From: Amnibacterium kyonggiense
Lineage (GTDB): Bacteria; Actinomycetota; Actinomycetes; Actinomycetales; Microbacteriaceae
Assembly: GCF_004364555.1 (NCBI RefSeq)
Contig: NZ_SOAM01000001.1
Coordinates: 1,585,178 to 1,649,177 of the forward strand
Reading direction: 5' to 3'
DNA: 64,000 nt
Shown: positions 45,810 to 54,718 of the stretch, in pieces
How the letters are laid out: every line of letters begins with the position of its first letter
Position numbering within the stretch: the stretch's first letter is position 1
The notes under the pieces: generated by a model
The model's database searches: none
What the model was told of the DNA's origin: nothing
Seen by the model: only the letters and a program-made list of their open reading frames with translations
Translations under genes and position numbers: made by a program

Positions 45810-45852
45810 GGTCCCCTCCTCGCGAGTCGCGCTCGGTAGTCTAGGGAGCCCG

Positions 45853-46527
45853 ATGGACCGCTTCCTCACGCTGCCCGACGCCACGGCGCTCGCGGATCTG
45901 CAGACCTACCTCGGCCGTGCCGACCGCATCGACCGCGCCTCCGTGCGCCTCATCGCGGGCGGCGGCGTGCTCGCCGTGTACACCGCGGTGCTGCACCCCG
46001 GCGGCCTGCTCGACGAGACGCCGACGGTGCTCGGCCTCCGGACCGTGCGGATCCGCGTCGACCAGGTGCTCGACGCGGTCGTGCCGATCGCGTCGCTGGT
46101 CGCCCGGCTCGAGGCCGCGGTGCCGGACCCGGAGGACGGCACGGTGCTCATCGGCATCCCCGCGGAGGTCGCCACGGTGACGTGGGCGGGCGTCGCGCCG
46201 CCGCGCGCCGGCTGGCAGCCGGTCGACACCGCGGTCGCCGGATCGCTCGCCGAGATCGCGCAGGCCGGCATCGTCGAGGTCGCCGACCTGCTGCCCGCGG
46301 ACGCCGGCGAGGCGATCGTGCGGCGCGTCCGCGCGGAGGTCTGGGGCCGCCCGATCCCAGACGTGCAGCACGTGCCCGCCGGCGCCGCGTTCGCCGCGCA
46401 CAGCCTCGGCTTCATCGGCGAGCCCGACGAGGAGATCCCCGTCTTCGAGACCGGCCCCTGGACCCGGCTCTCCGCCGCGCGCGGTCACGTGCTCGTCAAG
46501 CGCCGGGGCTGGTCCCTCCAGTCCTGA
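45853..46527 (+). CDS. Conserved actinobacterial protein, unknown
   Basis: 224 residues. Soluble, Ala/Val-rich; starts MDRFLTLPDATALADLQTYLGRADRIDRASVRLIAGGGVLAVY, and contains LGLRTVRIRVDQVLDAVVPIASLVARL and AAHSLGFIGEPDEEIPVFETGPWTRLSAARGHVLVKR. I recall this as a conserved hypothetical in actinobacteria; no motif suggests an activity. Divergent from tesB with 43 nt between starts. Confidence 0.75.
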   Translation: MDRFLTLPDATALADLQTYLGRADRIDRASVRLIAGGGVLAVYTAVLHPGGLLDETPTVLGLRTVRIRVDQVLDAVVPIASLVARLEAAVPDPEDGTVLIGIPAEVATVTWAGVAPPRAGWQPVDTAVAGSLAEIAQAGIVEVADLLPADAGEAIVRRVRAEVWGRPIPDVQHVPAGAAFAAHSLGFIGEPDEEIPVFETGPWTRLSAARGHVLVKRRGWSLQS

Positions 46528-46613
46528 TCACGCCCGAACCGCGAGGGGCGCCCGGTCGAGGGCCGCACGAAGGGGGGCGGGACCGCCCGCACCGCGCTCG
46601 CTACCGTGAAGCC

Positions 46614-46802
46614 ATGGCGACGCGCACCGAGGTGATGGACCGCTCTCCCGCGACCCTGCTCGTCGCCGCGCTGCTGTCGCTCGGCCTCTTCCGGGTCGCC
46701 GCGCGTCTCGGCGCGTTCGCCGCGCTGCTCGGCGTCGTGTTCGCCTGCGTCGGCGCGCTCACCATCGGCGTCGTGATCCTCAGGCTCCTGCTGCTGCGCT
46801 GA
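46614..46802 (+). CDS. Small two-helix membrane protein
   Basis: 62 residues: a polar start (MATRTEVMDRSP) then two hydrophobic segments (13-28 and 33-60) with an Arg-Leu-Gly turn, ending LLLLR. 86 nt after the preceding gene, same strand; no family recognised. Confidence 0.55.
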   Translation: MATRTEVMDRSPATLLVAALLSLGLFRVAARLGAFAALLGVVFACVGALTIGVVILRLLLLR

Positions 46803-46815
46803 GCCGTCGGCGCGG

Positions 46816-47208
46816 CTACTCCTCGAAGGTGTTCACCATCGCGTGAGCGGCCCGCTCGAGATAGGCCCAGAGCTCCGACTCGTACAGCGGCGGCAGCTGC
46901 AGCTCGTCCACCGCGATCCGCATGTGGTGCAGCCAGCGGTCCCGCTGCGCCGGGTTCACCTTGAACGGCATGTGGCGCATGCGGAGCCGCGGATGCCCGC
47001 GCAGCTCGCTGTACGTGCCCGGGCCGCCCCAGTACTGCTCGAGGAAGCCGGTGAGCCGCTCGATGGCGGGCTCGAGGTCCTCCTCCGGGTACAGGGCGAG
47101 GAGGGGCGGGTCGGTCGCGACGCCGGCGTAGAAGCGCCGTACGAGGCGCTCGAACGTCGGGCGGCCGCCGACGGCGGCGTAGAACGACCCCGCCTCCTCA
47201 GCTGCCAT
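46816..47208 (-). CDS. Truncated hemoglobin, group II (GlbO-like)
   Basis: 130 residues from ATG 47208. FYAAVGGRPTFERLVRRFYAGVATDPPLLALYP, YWGGPGTYSELRGHPRLRMRHMPFKVNPAQRDRWLHHMRIAVDE are the trHbO blocks; the proximal heme His is in LRMRHMPF, and the YW and the Trp of DRW are group II marks. Suggested role is oxygen or redox handling near the membrane. It overlaps the end of the MscS gene by 11 nt. Confidence 0.94.
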   Translation of the reverse strand: MAAEEAGSFYAAVGGRPTFERLVRRFYAGVATDPPLLALYPEEDLEPAIERLTGFLEQYWGGPGTYSELRGHPRLRMRHMPFKVNPAQRDRWLHHMRIAVDELQLPPLYESELWAYLERAAHAMVNTFEE

Positions 47209-48379
47209 CGGAGCCGTCGTCCGAGGCGCGCGGCGCCGTCCTGCCCGTCGCGCCGGGCGTCCCTGAGGCGCCGGTGGCACCGCGGCCGGACGCGCGCGGG
47301 CGCTGCGGCGGGATCGATCCGGACGGCGTCGACTCGATGGAGGGCGTCACGGGCTTCCGCGCGGCGCGCCGGCGCGGGATCGGCGTCGAACCGGTCCGCG
47401 GCGGACGGATGCCCCGCAGCGCGCCCGCGTACTCGAACTCCGCGAGCCGGTCGCTCGACAGCCGCACGTCGTTGATCCCCGCATCCTCGAGCGCCTCGCG
47501 GAGGTGCGTGCGGATCGCCCAGGCGACGTCGTCGCGCTGGTTCGCGGTCGTCCGCGCGACGATCCGGAGCACGACGCCGTCCGCGGTGACGGACTCGAGG
47601 CCCCACAGCTCGGGCGTCTCCGTCACGCTGCCGCGGTATTCGGGCATCGCGACCGCCGCCTTCGCGGCGTCCAGCAGCCGGTGCTGCAGCGACTCGATGT
47701 CCGCCCCGTTCGGCACGGTCACGTCGACGATCGCGCGGGACCAGCCCTGCGACCGGTTGCCGATCCGGGTCAGCTCGCCGTTGCGGGCGTACCAGAGCAC
47801 GCCGTTCACGTCGCGGATCTGCGTCACGCGGATGCCGACGCCCTCCACGATGCCCGTGGCGAGGTCGGTGTCCACGATGTCACCGACCCCGAGCTGGTCG
47901 TCCGACACGATGAAGAGGCCAGTCAGCACGTCCTTGACGAGGTTCTGCGCGCCGAAGCCGAGGCCTGCGCCGAGTGCGGCTGTGATCAGGGAGAACGCGC
48001 CCGTGATCTGGGCATTGATGATCGTGACGATCGTGATCAGCGCGACGATGATGATCACGACGGCGATCACGTTGTTCAGCACCGAGCCGAGCGTGCGGGT
48101 GCGCTGGACGATGCGAGCCGCGCTCACGGGGGAGTTCAGCAGCGCCTGCGTGTCCTGGACGTTCCGCCGCTTCTTGGCGCCGCTGACGATCCTGCTCACC
48201 GTCATGTCGATGACGCGATGGGAGACGAGGCGAACGATCGCCGCGATCAGCAGGACGACCAGGATCTGGACGATCTTGCCCCACCAGGTCGCGCCCCAGT
48301 CGCCGTTGTCGACGGCGAAGATGTCCGACCACACGGAACCGATGGCGGGCACCCGCAGCAGGACCTCACTCACGCGCAT
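47198..48379 (-). CDS. MscS-type small-conductance mechanosensitive channel
   Basis: 393 residues from ATG 48379. Membrane helices lie at about 35-55, 100-125 and 128-150; the pore helix and neck read ITAALGAGLGFGAQNLVKDVLTGLFIVSDDQLGVGDIV, the MscS signature. The cytoplasmic beta and alpha/beta domain runs to about 320, and a Pro/Arg/Thr-rich tail of about 70 residues follows. It opens under membrane tension to release osmolytes. It overlaps pepN by 14 nt and the globin gene by 11 nt, forming one operon. Confidence 0.93.
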   Translation of the reverse strand: MRVSEVLLRVPAIGSVWSDIFAVDNGDWGATWWGKIVQILVVLLIAAIVRLVSHRVIDMTVSRIVSGAKKRRNVQDTQALLNSPVSAARIVQRTRTLGSVLNNVIAVVIIIVALITIVTIINAQITGAFSLITAALGAGLGFGAQNLVKDVLTGLFIVSDDQLGVGDIVDTDLATGIVEGVGIRVTQIRDVNGVLWYARNGELTRIGNRSQGWSRAIVDVTVPNGADIESLQHRLLDAAKAAVAMPEYRGSVTETPELWGLESVTADGVVLRIVARTTANQRDDVAWAIRTHLREALEDAGINDVRLSSDRLAEFEYAGALRGIRPPRTGSTPIPRRRAARKPVTPSIESTPSGSIPPQRPRASGRGATGASGTPGATGRTAPRASDDGSDGS

Positions 48380-50915
48380 CACGCTCCTGGGCGGCCAGCG
48401 CGCGCTCGACGGCGGCCGTGTTCTCGACCACGATCCGGCGCAGCGCCGGCGCGGCGTCCGGGTGCCCGTCGAGCCACGTCTTCGACGCGGCGACGAGCTC
48501 CACGGAGGCGAGCGGCGACGGGTACAGGCCGCGTGCGAGCGTCTCGGCGATGGCGTAGCTGCGGTCCGCCCAGAGCTGCTCGACGGCGGCGAAGTACCGC
48601 TCGACGTAGGGCTGGAGGAGGCCGGTGTCGATCGCGCGGCGGAAGCCGAGGCAGGTCGAGCGGACGGTGGCGTTCGGCAGTGCCGCGGACTCGACGAGGG
48701 AGGCCCACGCCGCGTCCTTGCCCTCGGCGGTCGGGATCGTCGCGCGGGCGTGCGCCGCCGACTCCCGGCCGGTCGCGGTGTCGTCCGCGGCGAGGGTCGC
48801 CGTGATCTCCGGGTCGCCGGCTTCGCCGCCCGCGACGAGCGCGATGAGCAGCTCCCAGCGCAGGTCGGTGTCGACGTCGAGCCCGGGCAGCGGCGCCGAA
48901 CCGGCGAGCAGGCCGCGGACGGCGCCGAGCTGCTCCGGCGTGCGGGCGACCGCGGCGAGCGCACGGACGAACTGGAATTGCGCGTCCGACCCCGAGTCCG
49001 CGGCGAACGCGAGCCGCTGCAGGCCGTCGCCGAGCGCGGTGAGCGTCTCCTCGCGGACCTCCGGCGCGACGTAGCTCGACGCGACGACCTGCGCCTGCGC
49101 GAGCACCTGCCGGACGGTGGTGGACTCGGTCTCGCTGCCCACGTTGTTCAGCACGAGGCGCACGTAGTCGCGCGGGCGCGCCTCCGCGTCCCGCGTCGCG
49201 TCCCAGACCGCGCTCCAGACGAGCGACCGCGCGAGCGGCGACTCGATCTGCGCGAGGTGGTCGATCGCCGTCTCGAGGCTCTCCTCGTCGAGGCGGATCT
49301 TCGCGTAGGCGAGGTCGTCGTCGTTCACGAGCACCAGCGCGGGCCGGCGCTTGCCGACGAGCTCCGGCACGTCCGTGGAGGCGCCGTCGACGTCGAGCTC
49401 GAAGCGCTCGGTGCGGACGAGCTTCTCGCCGTCGAGCTCGTAGAAGCCGATCGCGAGCCGGTGCGGCCGGGACGCCGGGTAGCCCTCCGCGCCCGTCTGG
49501 TTGACGGTGAAGGAGGTGATCCACCCGCCCTCGTCCGTCTCGATCTCGGGCGTCAGCGTGTTGACGCCGGCGGTCTCGAGCCAGGCCTCGCTCCACGCGG
49601 TCAGGTCGCGGCCGCTCGTGGCCTCGAGCTCGACGAGCAGGTCCTTCAGCGTCGTGTTGCCCCAGCCGTGCTTCACGAAGTACTCGTGCACGCCGGCGAG
49701 GAACGGCTCGCGGCCCACGTAGGCGACGAGCTGCTTCAGGACGGAGGCGCCCTTCGCGTAGGTGATGCCGTCGAAGTTGACCTGCACGTCCTCGAGGTCG
49801 CGGATCTCCGCGACGATCGGGTGCGTGGAGGGCAGCTGGTCCTGCGTGTATGCCCAGTTCTTCTCGAGGATGTTGAAGGTGGTCCAGGCCTCCGTCCACT
49901 CCGTCGCCTCGGCGGTCGCGAGGGTGGAGATGAACTCGGCGAACGACTCGTTGAGCCAGAGGTCGTTCCACCACTTCATGGTCACGAGGTCGCCGAACCA
50001 CATGTGCGCGAGCTCGTGGAGGATCGTGACGACGCGGCGCTCGCGGGTCGCCTCGGTGACCTTGGAGCGGAAGACGTAGGTCTCCGTGAAGGTGACCGCG
50101 CCGGCGTTCTCCATGGCCCCGGCGTTGTACTCCGGCACGAAGAGCTGGTCGTACTTGTCGAACGGGTAGGGGACGCCGAAGATCCGCTCGTAGAACTCGA
50201 AGCCCTGCTTCGTCTTCTCGAACACGTAGTCCGCGTCGAGGTGGTCGAACAGGGAGGCGCGGGCGAAGGCGCCGAGCGCGATCGTGCGGCCGTCGCTCGA
50301 GACGAGCTCGTCGGTGACGGACCGGTACGGCCCCGCGATGAGCGCGGTGATGTACGAGGAGATGACCGGCGTGGGCTCGAACGCCCAGGTCGCAGCGCCG
50401 TCGCCCGCGGGCGTCGGCTCCGGCGTCGCCTGGTTCGACGTCACGGACCAGCGCGCCGGGGCGGTGACGGTGAAGCGGAACGTCGCCTTCAGGTCGGGCT
50501 GCTCGAACACCGCGTACATGCGGCGGGAGTCCGGCACCTCGAACTGCGTGTAGAGGTACACCTCGTCGTCGACCGGGTCGACGAACCGGTGCAGGCCCTC
50601 GCCGGTGTTCGTGTAGATCCCGTCCGCGTCGACGACGAGCACGTTCTCGGCCTGCAGGTCGGGCAGCTGGATGCGCACGCCGTCGCTGACCTCGGCCGGG
50701 TCGAGCGCCGTCCCGTTGAGGGTGACGGAGCGGACGGTCCGCGTGATGGCGTCGATGAAGGTGCTCGCGCCCGGCGTCCCCGTGAAGTGCACGGTCGTCC
50801 TCGAGCCGAAGACCTCCGGCCCCTTCGTCAGATCGAGCTCGATCTCGTAGGCCGTGGGCTGCACCAGCGCTGCGCGCTCCTCCGCCTCGGCCCTGGTCAG
50901 GTTCTCTCCGGGCAT
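48366..50915 (-). CDS. pepN: Aminopeptidase N (M1 family)
   Basis: 849 residues from the ATG of MPGENLTRAEAE. Substrate motif GAMEN at 266-270, zinc site HELAHMWFGD (His300, Glu301, His304) and Glu323 in LNESFAEF, with the transition-state Tyr region DGITYAKGASVL. The C-terminal ERAP1-like helical domain (about 515-849) is complete. Cytoplasmic; removes N-terminal residues from peptides. First gene of the pepN-mscS-globin operon and divergent from rpiB across a large inverted repeat. Confidence 0.96.
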   Translation of the reverse strand: MPGENLTRAEAEERAALVQPTAYEIELDLTKGPEVFGSRTTVHFTGTPGASTFIDAITRTVRSVTLNGTALDPAEVSDGVRIQLPDLQAENVLVVDADGIYTNTGEGLHRFVDPVDDEVYLYTQFEVPDSRRMYAVFEQPDLKATFRFTVTAPARWSVTSNQATPEPTPAGDGAATWAFEPTPVISSYITALIAGPYRSVTDELVSSDGRTIALGAFARASLFDHLDADYVFEKTKQGFEFYERIFGVPYPFDKYDQLFVPEYNAGAMENAGAVTFTETYVFRSKVTEATRERRVVTILHELAHMWFGDLVTMKWWNDLWLNESFAEFISTLATAEATEWTEAWTTFNILEKNWAYTQDQLPSTHPIVAEIRDLEDVQVNFDGITYAKGASVLKQLVAYVGREPFLAGVHEYFVKHGWGNTTLKDLLVELEATSGRDLTAWSEAWLETAGVNTLTPEIETDEGGWITSFTVNQTGAEGYPASRPHRLAIGFYELDGEKLVRTERFELDVDGASTDVPELVGKRRPALVLVNDDDLAYAKIRLDEESLETAIDHLAQIESPLARSLVWSAVWDATRDAEARPRDYVRLVLNNVGSETESTTVRQVLAQAQVVASSYVAPEVREETLTALGDGLQRLAFAADSGSDAQFQFVRALAAVARTPEQLGAVRGLLAGSAPLPGLDVDTDLRWELLIALVAGGEAGDPEITATLAADDTATGRESAAHARATIPTAEGKDAAWASLVESAALPNATVRSTCLGFRRAIDTGLLQPYVERYFAAVEQLWADRSYAIAETLARGLYPSPLASVELVAASKTWLDGHPDAAPALRRIVVENTAAVERALAAQERDARE

Positions 50916-50999
50916 GCTGCTCCTCACACGTCGGGTGCGCTCGCGACCCCGCGCACTCGGCCGACAACCCTACGCAGCGCGACCCCGGTGCTTCTTCCC

Positions 51000-51093
51000 G
51001 GATCCGCAATTCCTCCGCGGTTCCGCAGTTCTCGGTCGACACGCCGGGAACCTGATGCATGGGCTCGGCGTGTCGTCGAGGAATTGCGGATCC
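51000..51093. repeat. Nested inverted repeat between pepN and rpiB
   Basis: Outer arms GGATCCGCAATTCCTC (51000-51015) and its exact reverse complement (51078-51093); inner arms CGACACGCCG (51037-51046) and its exact reverse complement (51066-51075). The tip holds GATGCATG. It fills the centre of the 223-nt region between divergent starts. Confidence 0.8.
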
Positions 51094-51138
51094 GCGCTCG
51101 GAGAAGGCGCGGGAGAGCGCCGCCCTAGGATCGGGATC

Positions 51139-51636
51139 ATGCGGGTGCACCTCGGCACGGACCACGCCGGACTCGACTTCAGCGAGCACCTGAAGACGCA
51201 TCTGGAGGCGCAGGGGCACGAGGTCGTCGACCACGGCCCGACCTCGTACGCTCCGCTCGACGACTACCCGTCGTTCTGCATCAACGCCGCCGTCGGCGTG
51301 GTGAACGACCAGCGGGCCGGCGTGCAGGCGCTCGGCGTCGTCTTCGGCGGCTCCGGCAACGGCGAGCAGATCGCGGCGAACAAGGTGCGGGGCGTGCGCG
51401 CGGCGCTCATCTGGAACGAGTCGACCGCCCTGCTCGCCCGCCAGCACAACGACGCGAACGTCTGCGCGATCGGCGCCCGGCAGCACACGCTCGACGAGGC
51501 GATCCGCCTCATCGACCTGTTCCTGGCCGAGCCCTTCTCCGAGGAGGAGCGGCACGCCCGCCGCATCGCGCAGCTCGCGGAGTACGAGTCGACCGGCGCC
51601 ATCGCCGGCCACCAGGTCGACTCCCTGCACGCCTGA
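51139..51636 (+). CDS. rpiB: Ribose-5-phosphate isomerase B
   Basis: 165 residues. LGTDHAGLDFSEHLKTHLEAQGHEVVDHGP, GVVFGGSGNGEQIAANKVRGVRAALIWNESTALLARQHNDANVCAIGARQHTLDEAIRLIDLFL are the RpiB/LacAB blocks, with the phosphate-binding and proton-transfer residues of the actinobacterial type (GGSGNGE, the Cys being replaced as in mycobacteria). It interconverts ribose-5-P and ribulose-5-P in the pentose phosphate pathway. It is one base from the next gene. Confidence 0.94.
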   Translation: MRVHLGTDHAGLDFSEHLKTHLEAQGHEVVDHGPTSYAPLDDYPSFCINAAVGVVNDQRAGVQALGVVFGGSGNGEQIAANKVRGVRAALIWNESTALLARQHNDANVCAIGARQHTLDEAIRLIDLFLAEPFSEEERHARRIAQLAEYESTGAIAGHQVDSLHA

Positions 51637-51637
51637 G

Positions 51638-52732
51638 ATGCCCGAAGGTCACTCGATCCACCGGATCGCGCTGCAGTTCCGCCGCAACTTCGTCGGCCAC
51701 CGCGTCGCCGCGTCGAGCCCGCAGGGGCGATTCGCGGCGGGCGCCGCGGAGCTGGACGGCCGGGAGATCGTCGCCTCGACCGCGGTCGGCAAGCACCTGC
51801 TGCTCGGGTTCGAGGGCGACCGGACGCTGCACGTCCACCTCGGCCTCTACGGCGCCTGGGACTTCGCGGGCGAGGTGAGCGCCGATCCGACCTTCACGTC
51901 CGCGAACGGCCGCATGGGGCAGACGAACCAGCGCGGCACGTTCCTCGACGACACGACCGGGCTCCGTCCCGGGGCGCTCGAGGAGGCCCCGGCGGCGCTG
52001 CTCGCCGTGTCCGCGGAAGGACCCGCCGAGCGCAACCTCAAGGTCGACGCGCTGCCCGAGGACAGCCTCGGCTCGATCGGTGCGCCCCGCCGCACCCGCC
52101 TCCGCATGTCGGAGTCGGATCGGGAGGTCGGTGACGAGCAGGAGGGCGAGTTCCCGCCGCCGCCCGTCGGCCAGGTGCGCCTCCGGCTGCTCACCGAGAC
52201 CGCCGTCGCCGACCTCCGCGGCCCGACCGCGTGCGAGGTGTTCGACCCGCAGCAGGTCGAGAAGCTCCTCGCGAAGATCGGCCCCGATCCGATGCACGAC
52301 GCGAGCAAGCAGGCGGAGGACCGCTTCGTCGCCCGCGTGCGCAAGTCCGCGACACCGATCGGCCTGCAGCTGATGGACCAGTCCGTCGTGGCCGGGATCG
52401 GCAACATCTACCGTGCCGAGCTGCTGTTCCGCGCCCGCCTGAACCCGCACGCCCCCGGTAAGACGATCCCCGAGGCGGCACTGCGCAGGCTCTGGAAGGA
52501 CTGGGCGCACCTGCTCGCGATCGGCGTCGAGACCGGGCAGATGATGACCCGCGACGACCTGAAGACCGAGGACGACTACCGGCGCGCCATGGCGAGCCGC
52601 GAGCACCGCCACTACGTCTACAAGCGCACCGGCGAGCGCAGCCTCCGCGGCAAGGGCACCGTCGTGATGGAGGACATGGGCGGCCGGAACCTCTACTGGG
52701 CACCGGGTTGGCAGACCCGACCCGAGGCGTGA
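51638..52732 (+). CDS. Fpg/Nei family DNA glycosylase lacking zinc-finger cysteines
   Basis: 364 residues, above the usual 260-300. MPEGHS gives catalytic Pro2 and Glu3. The helix-two-turn-helix DQSVVAGIGNIYRAELLFRARLNP (248-270) is intact. The C-terminal hairpin (326-360, YVYKRTGERSLRGKGTVV..GGRNLYWAPGWQ) keeps Arg350 but has none of the four zinc Cys; the only Cys is Cys199. About 100 residues between 80 and 178 are an acidic or Pro-rich insertion. It would excise oxidised bases by beta/delta-elimination. Lies one base after rpiB and overlaps the amidohydrolase gene (GTGA). Confidence 0.9.
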   Translation: MPEGHSIHRIALQFRRNFVGHRVAASSPQGRFAAGAAELDGREIVASTAVGKHLLLGFEGDRTLHVHLGLYGAWDFAGEVSADPTFTSANGRMGQTNQRGTFLDDTTGLRPGALEEAPAALLAVSAEGPAERNLKVDALPEDSLGSIGAPRRTRLRMSESDREVGDEQEGEFPPPPVGQVRLRLLTETAVADLRGPTACEVFDPQQVEKLLAKIGPDPMHDASKQAEDRFVARVRKSATPIGLQLMDQSVVAGIGNIYRAELLFRARLNPHAPGKTIPEAALRRLWKDWAHLLAIGVETGQMMTRDDLKTEDDYRRAMASREHRHYVYKRTGERSLRGKGTVVMEDMGGRNLYWAPGWQTRPEA

Positions 52733-54156
52733 CCGGGCTGCTGCTCCGCCGGGCCCGCGTCGACGGCGCCGTCGTGGACCTCCGGATCCGCGACGGCCGG
52801 GTCGCGGCGATCGCGCCCGAGCTCGTCGCGGAGGGCGAGGGGGTCGTCGACCTCGATGGCCGCGTCGTGCTCCGCGGGCTGTGGGACGAGCACGTCCACG
52901 TCACGCAGGCCGCGCTCGCCGCCGCCAGCTTGCCGCTCGGCGGGGCCGGGTCCGCCGCCGAGACGCTCGCGCTCGTCCGCGCCGCCGTCGACCGCGCCGC
53001 GCCCGGCGAGCCCGTGGTCGGCATGGGCTTCCAGGACGGCGTGTGGCCGGACCGGCCGACCCGGGCGGCCCTCGACGCGGTGGCGGGGGAGCGGACCGTC
53101 GTGCTCGTCAGCCACGACGTGCATGCCGTCTGGCTGTCCTCCGCGGCCGCTCGCCGCTTCGGGGTGAGCCCGGGGGAGGACGGGATGCTCCGCGAGGGGC
53201 CGGCCTTCGCGGTCGGGCAGCGGACGAACGCGCTCGCCGCGGAGCGGGTGGAGCACGCGGTCGTCGACCTGCTCGCCGCCGCGGTCCGGCGCGGGGTCGT
53301 CGGCGTCGTCGACCTCGAGATGACCTGGAACCGCGACGTCTGGCTCGAGCGGGCGGCCGACGGCTGGGCCGGTCCGCGGATCGAGGCGGGCGTCTACGGC
53401 GTCGACGTCGAGCGCGCCGGCCGGCTCGGGCTGCGCACCGGCGGCCCGATCGATCCGAGCGGCCTCGTCCGCGTCGGGCCGATGAAGGTGCTCATCGACG
53501 GTGCGCTGAACACGCGGACCGCCTACTGCGTCGATCCGTACCCGGACGGCGGCACGGGCGTCCTGACCGTCCCGCCGGACGAGCTCACCGCGCTTCTGCG
53601 CCGGTCCGCGGCGGCCGGTCTGCTGCCCGCGGTCCACGCGATCGGCGACGCCGCGGTCACGATCGCCCTGGACGCCTTCGAAGCCGTCGGCGTCCGCGGC
53701 CGCATCGAGCACGCGCAGCTGATCGCCGACGCCGACGTCCCGCGCTTCGGCGCCCTCGGCGTGACGGCGAGCGTGCAGCCGGCGCACCTGCTCGACGACC
53801 GCGAGGTCGCCGCCGAGCACTGGCCCGGCCGCACCGGGCGCGCCTACCCGTTGCGCGCGCTCCTCGAGACGGGCGCGACGCTCGCGTTCGGCTCGGACGC
53901 GCCGGTCGCCCCGCTCGACCCGTGGCGCGCGATCCGTGCCGCCGTCGAGCGCGCGCTGCCGGGGGAGGCGCCGTGGCACCCGGAGCAGCGGATCCCGCTC
54001 GAAGCCGCGCTCGACGCCTCGACCCGGGGCCGCGCACGGCCGCAGGTCGGCGATGCCGCGGACCTCATCGCGCTCGACGGCCCGCTCAAAGCTCTCGACC
54101 CGGACGCGGTCGCGCTGACCCTGATCGCGGGGACCGCGGTGCACTCGACGCTCTGA
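52729..54156 (+). CDS. Amidohydrolase, YtcJ-like
   Basis: 475 residues from GTG overlapping the glycosylase stop. Metal-site HVHV in LWDEHVHVTQ (about 58-65), the GMGFQDGVWPDRPTRAALD block, later AVHAIGDAAVTIALDAF, RIEHAQLI and FGSDAPVAPLDPWRAIRAAVERA. These match YtcJ/exoenzyme-regulatory amidohydrolases. It probably hydrolyses an amide in the cytoplasm; substrate unknown. The pairing with a DNA glycosylase looks positional. Confidence 0.9.
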   Translation: MTGLLLRRARVDGAVVDLRIRDGRVAAIAPELVAEGEGVVDLDGRVVLRGLWDEHVHVTQAALAAASLPLGGAGSAAETLALVRAAVDRAAPGEPVVGMGFQDGVWPDRPTRAALDAVAGERTVVLVSHDVHAVWLSSAAARRFGVSPGEDGMLREGPAFAVGQRTNALAAERVEHAVVDLLAAAVRRGVVGVVDLEMTWNRDVWLERAADGWAGPRIEAGVYGVDVERAGRLGLRTGGPIDPSGLVRVGPMKVLIDGALNTRTAYCVDPYPDGGTGVLTVPPDELTALLRRSAAAGLLPAVHAIGDAAVTIALDAFEAVGVRGRIEHAQLIADADVPRFGALGVTASVQPAHLLDDREVAAEHWPGRTGRAYPLRALLETGATLAFGSDAPVAPLDPWRAIRAAVERALPGEAPWHPEQRIPLEAALDASTRGRARPQVGDAADLIALDGPLKALDPDAVALTLIAGTAVHSTL

Positions 54157-54176
54157 CCGCTCGCTCCGACTCCGCT

Positions 54177-54209
54177 GGTCGAGGTGCGAGCGAAGCGAGC
54201 CTCGAGACC
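54177..54209 (+). repeat. Dispersed palindromic repeat, copy 3
   Basis: Starts GGTCGAGGTGCGAGCG and ends GCGAGCCTCGAGACC, differing from copy 1 only in its centre. It lies 21 nt after the amidohydrolase stop, far from any HNH gene, so the repeat is genome-wide and not tied to that cassette. Confidence 0.75.
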
Positions 54210-54304
54210 ACCCCGCACCCGCCACACGCGGTGCCGCGCCGCAGTTCACCCCGCGGCCATGGTCAGGCCACGTGCACGTTCACCGGATCCCGCACCATCG
54301 AGCC

Positions 54305-54613
54305 ATGCCCGTCCTTAGCATCGCCGAGACCGTGACCCGCCCGGCCTCCGCAGCGCTCGACACCTGGTTCCCGTCGAGCATCACCCGCGCCGGGGCCCGC
54401 GCCGACGCGCTCGTCGCGGAGCAGGGCCGCATCGCCGAGGCCATCGCGGTCACGGTCGCGCGGATGGGCGTCGAGCTCGACCCGGACCGCCTGGACGCGC
54501 TCACCGAGGAGACGACCGCGCTCTTCGCCCGAGCGGAGGAGCTCCGCCTCGCGCTCGCCCTCGCGGCACGCGCGGCGGACGACACCTGGCTCGTCGCCCT
54601 CGACCTCGACTGA
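54305..54613 (+). CDS. Conserved-looking small helical protein
   Basis: 102 residues from ATG 54305. Mostly helical: ADALVAEQGRIAEAIAVTVARMGVELDPDRLDALTEETTALFARAEELRLALALAARA. No motif known. A GGCCGAGG/CCTCGGCC hairpin follows its stop by 22 nt. Confidence 0.5.
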   Translation: MPVLSIAETVTRPASAALDTWFPSSITRAGARADALVAEQGRIAEAIAVTVARMGVELDPDRLDALTEETTALFARAEELRLALALAARAADDTWLVALDLD

Positions 54614-54634
54614 GATCGTCGCGTCCGCCGGCGC

Positions 54635-54652
54635 GGCCGAGGTGCCTCGGCC
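54635..54652. terminator. Hairpin after the small helical protein gene
   Basis: GGCCGAGGTGCCTCGGCC has perfect 8-base arms around TG, followed by ACAGG, with no T-tract. Position suggests a terminator. Confidence 0.5.
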
Positions 54653-54684
54653 ACAGGATGGGCTCCGAACCCGCGCGTCGACTA

Positions 54685-54698
54685 GTACACATGTTCGA
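54685..54698. promoter_or_regulatory. LexA-like half-site
   Basis: On the minus strand this reads TCGAACATGTGTAC: the left half equals the actinobacterial SOS consensus TCGAAC-N4-GTTCGA; the right half matches only in part. It lies 21 nt before a GTG start with no ribosome site. Confidence 0.35.
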
Positions 54699-54718
54699 AT
54701 CTTGTGTAGAACTGGTTC

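Noticed and set aside
47274..51128. 1284-codon plus-strand frame
   Set aside because: Antisense to mscS and pepN, whose motifs (MscS pore helix, HELAH zinc site) are unmistakable.
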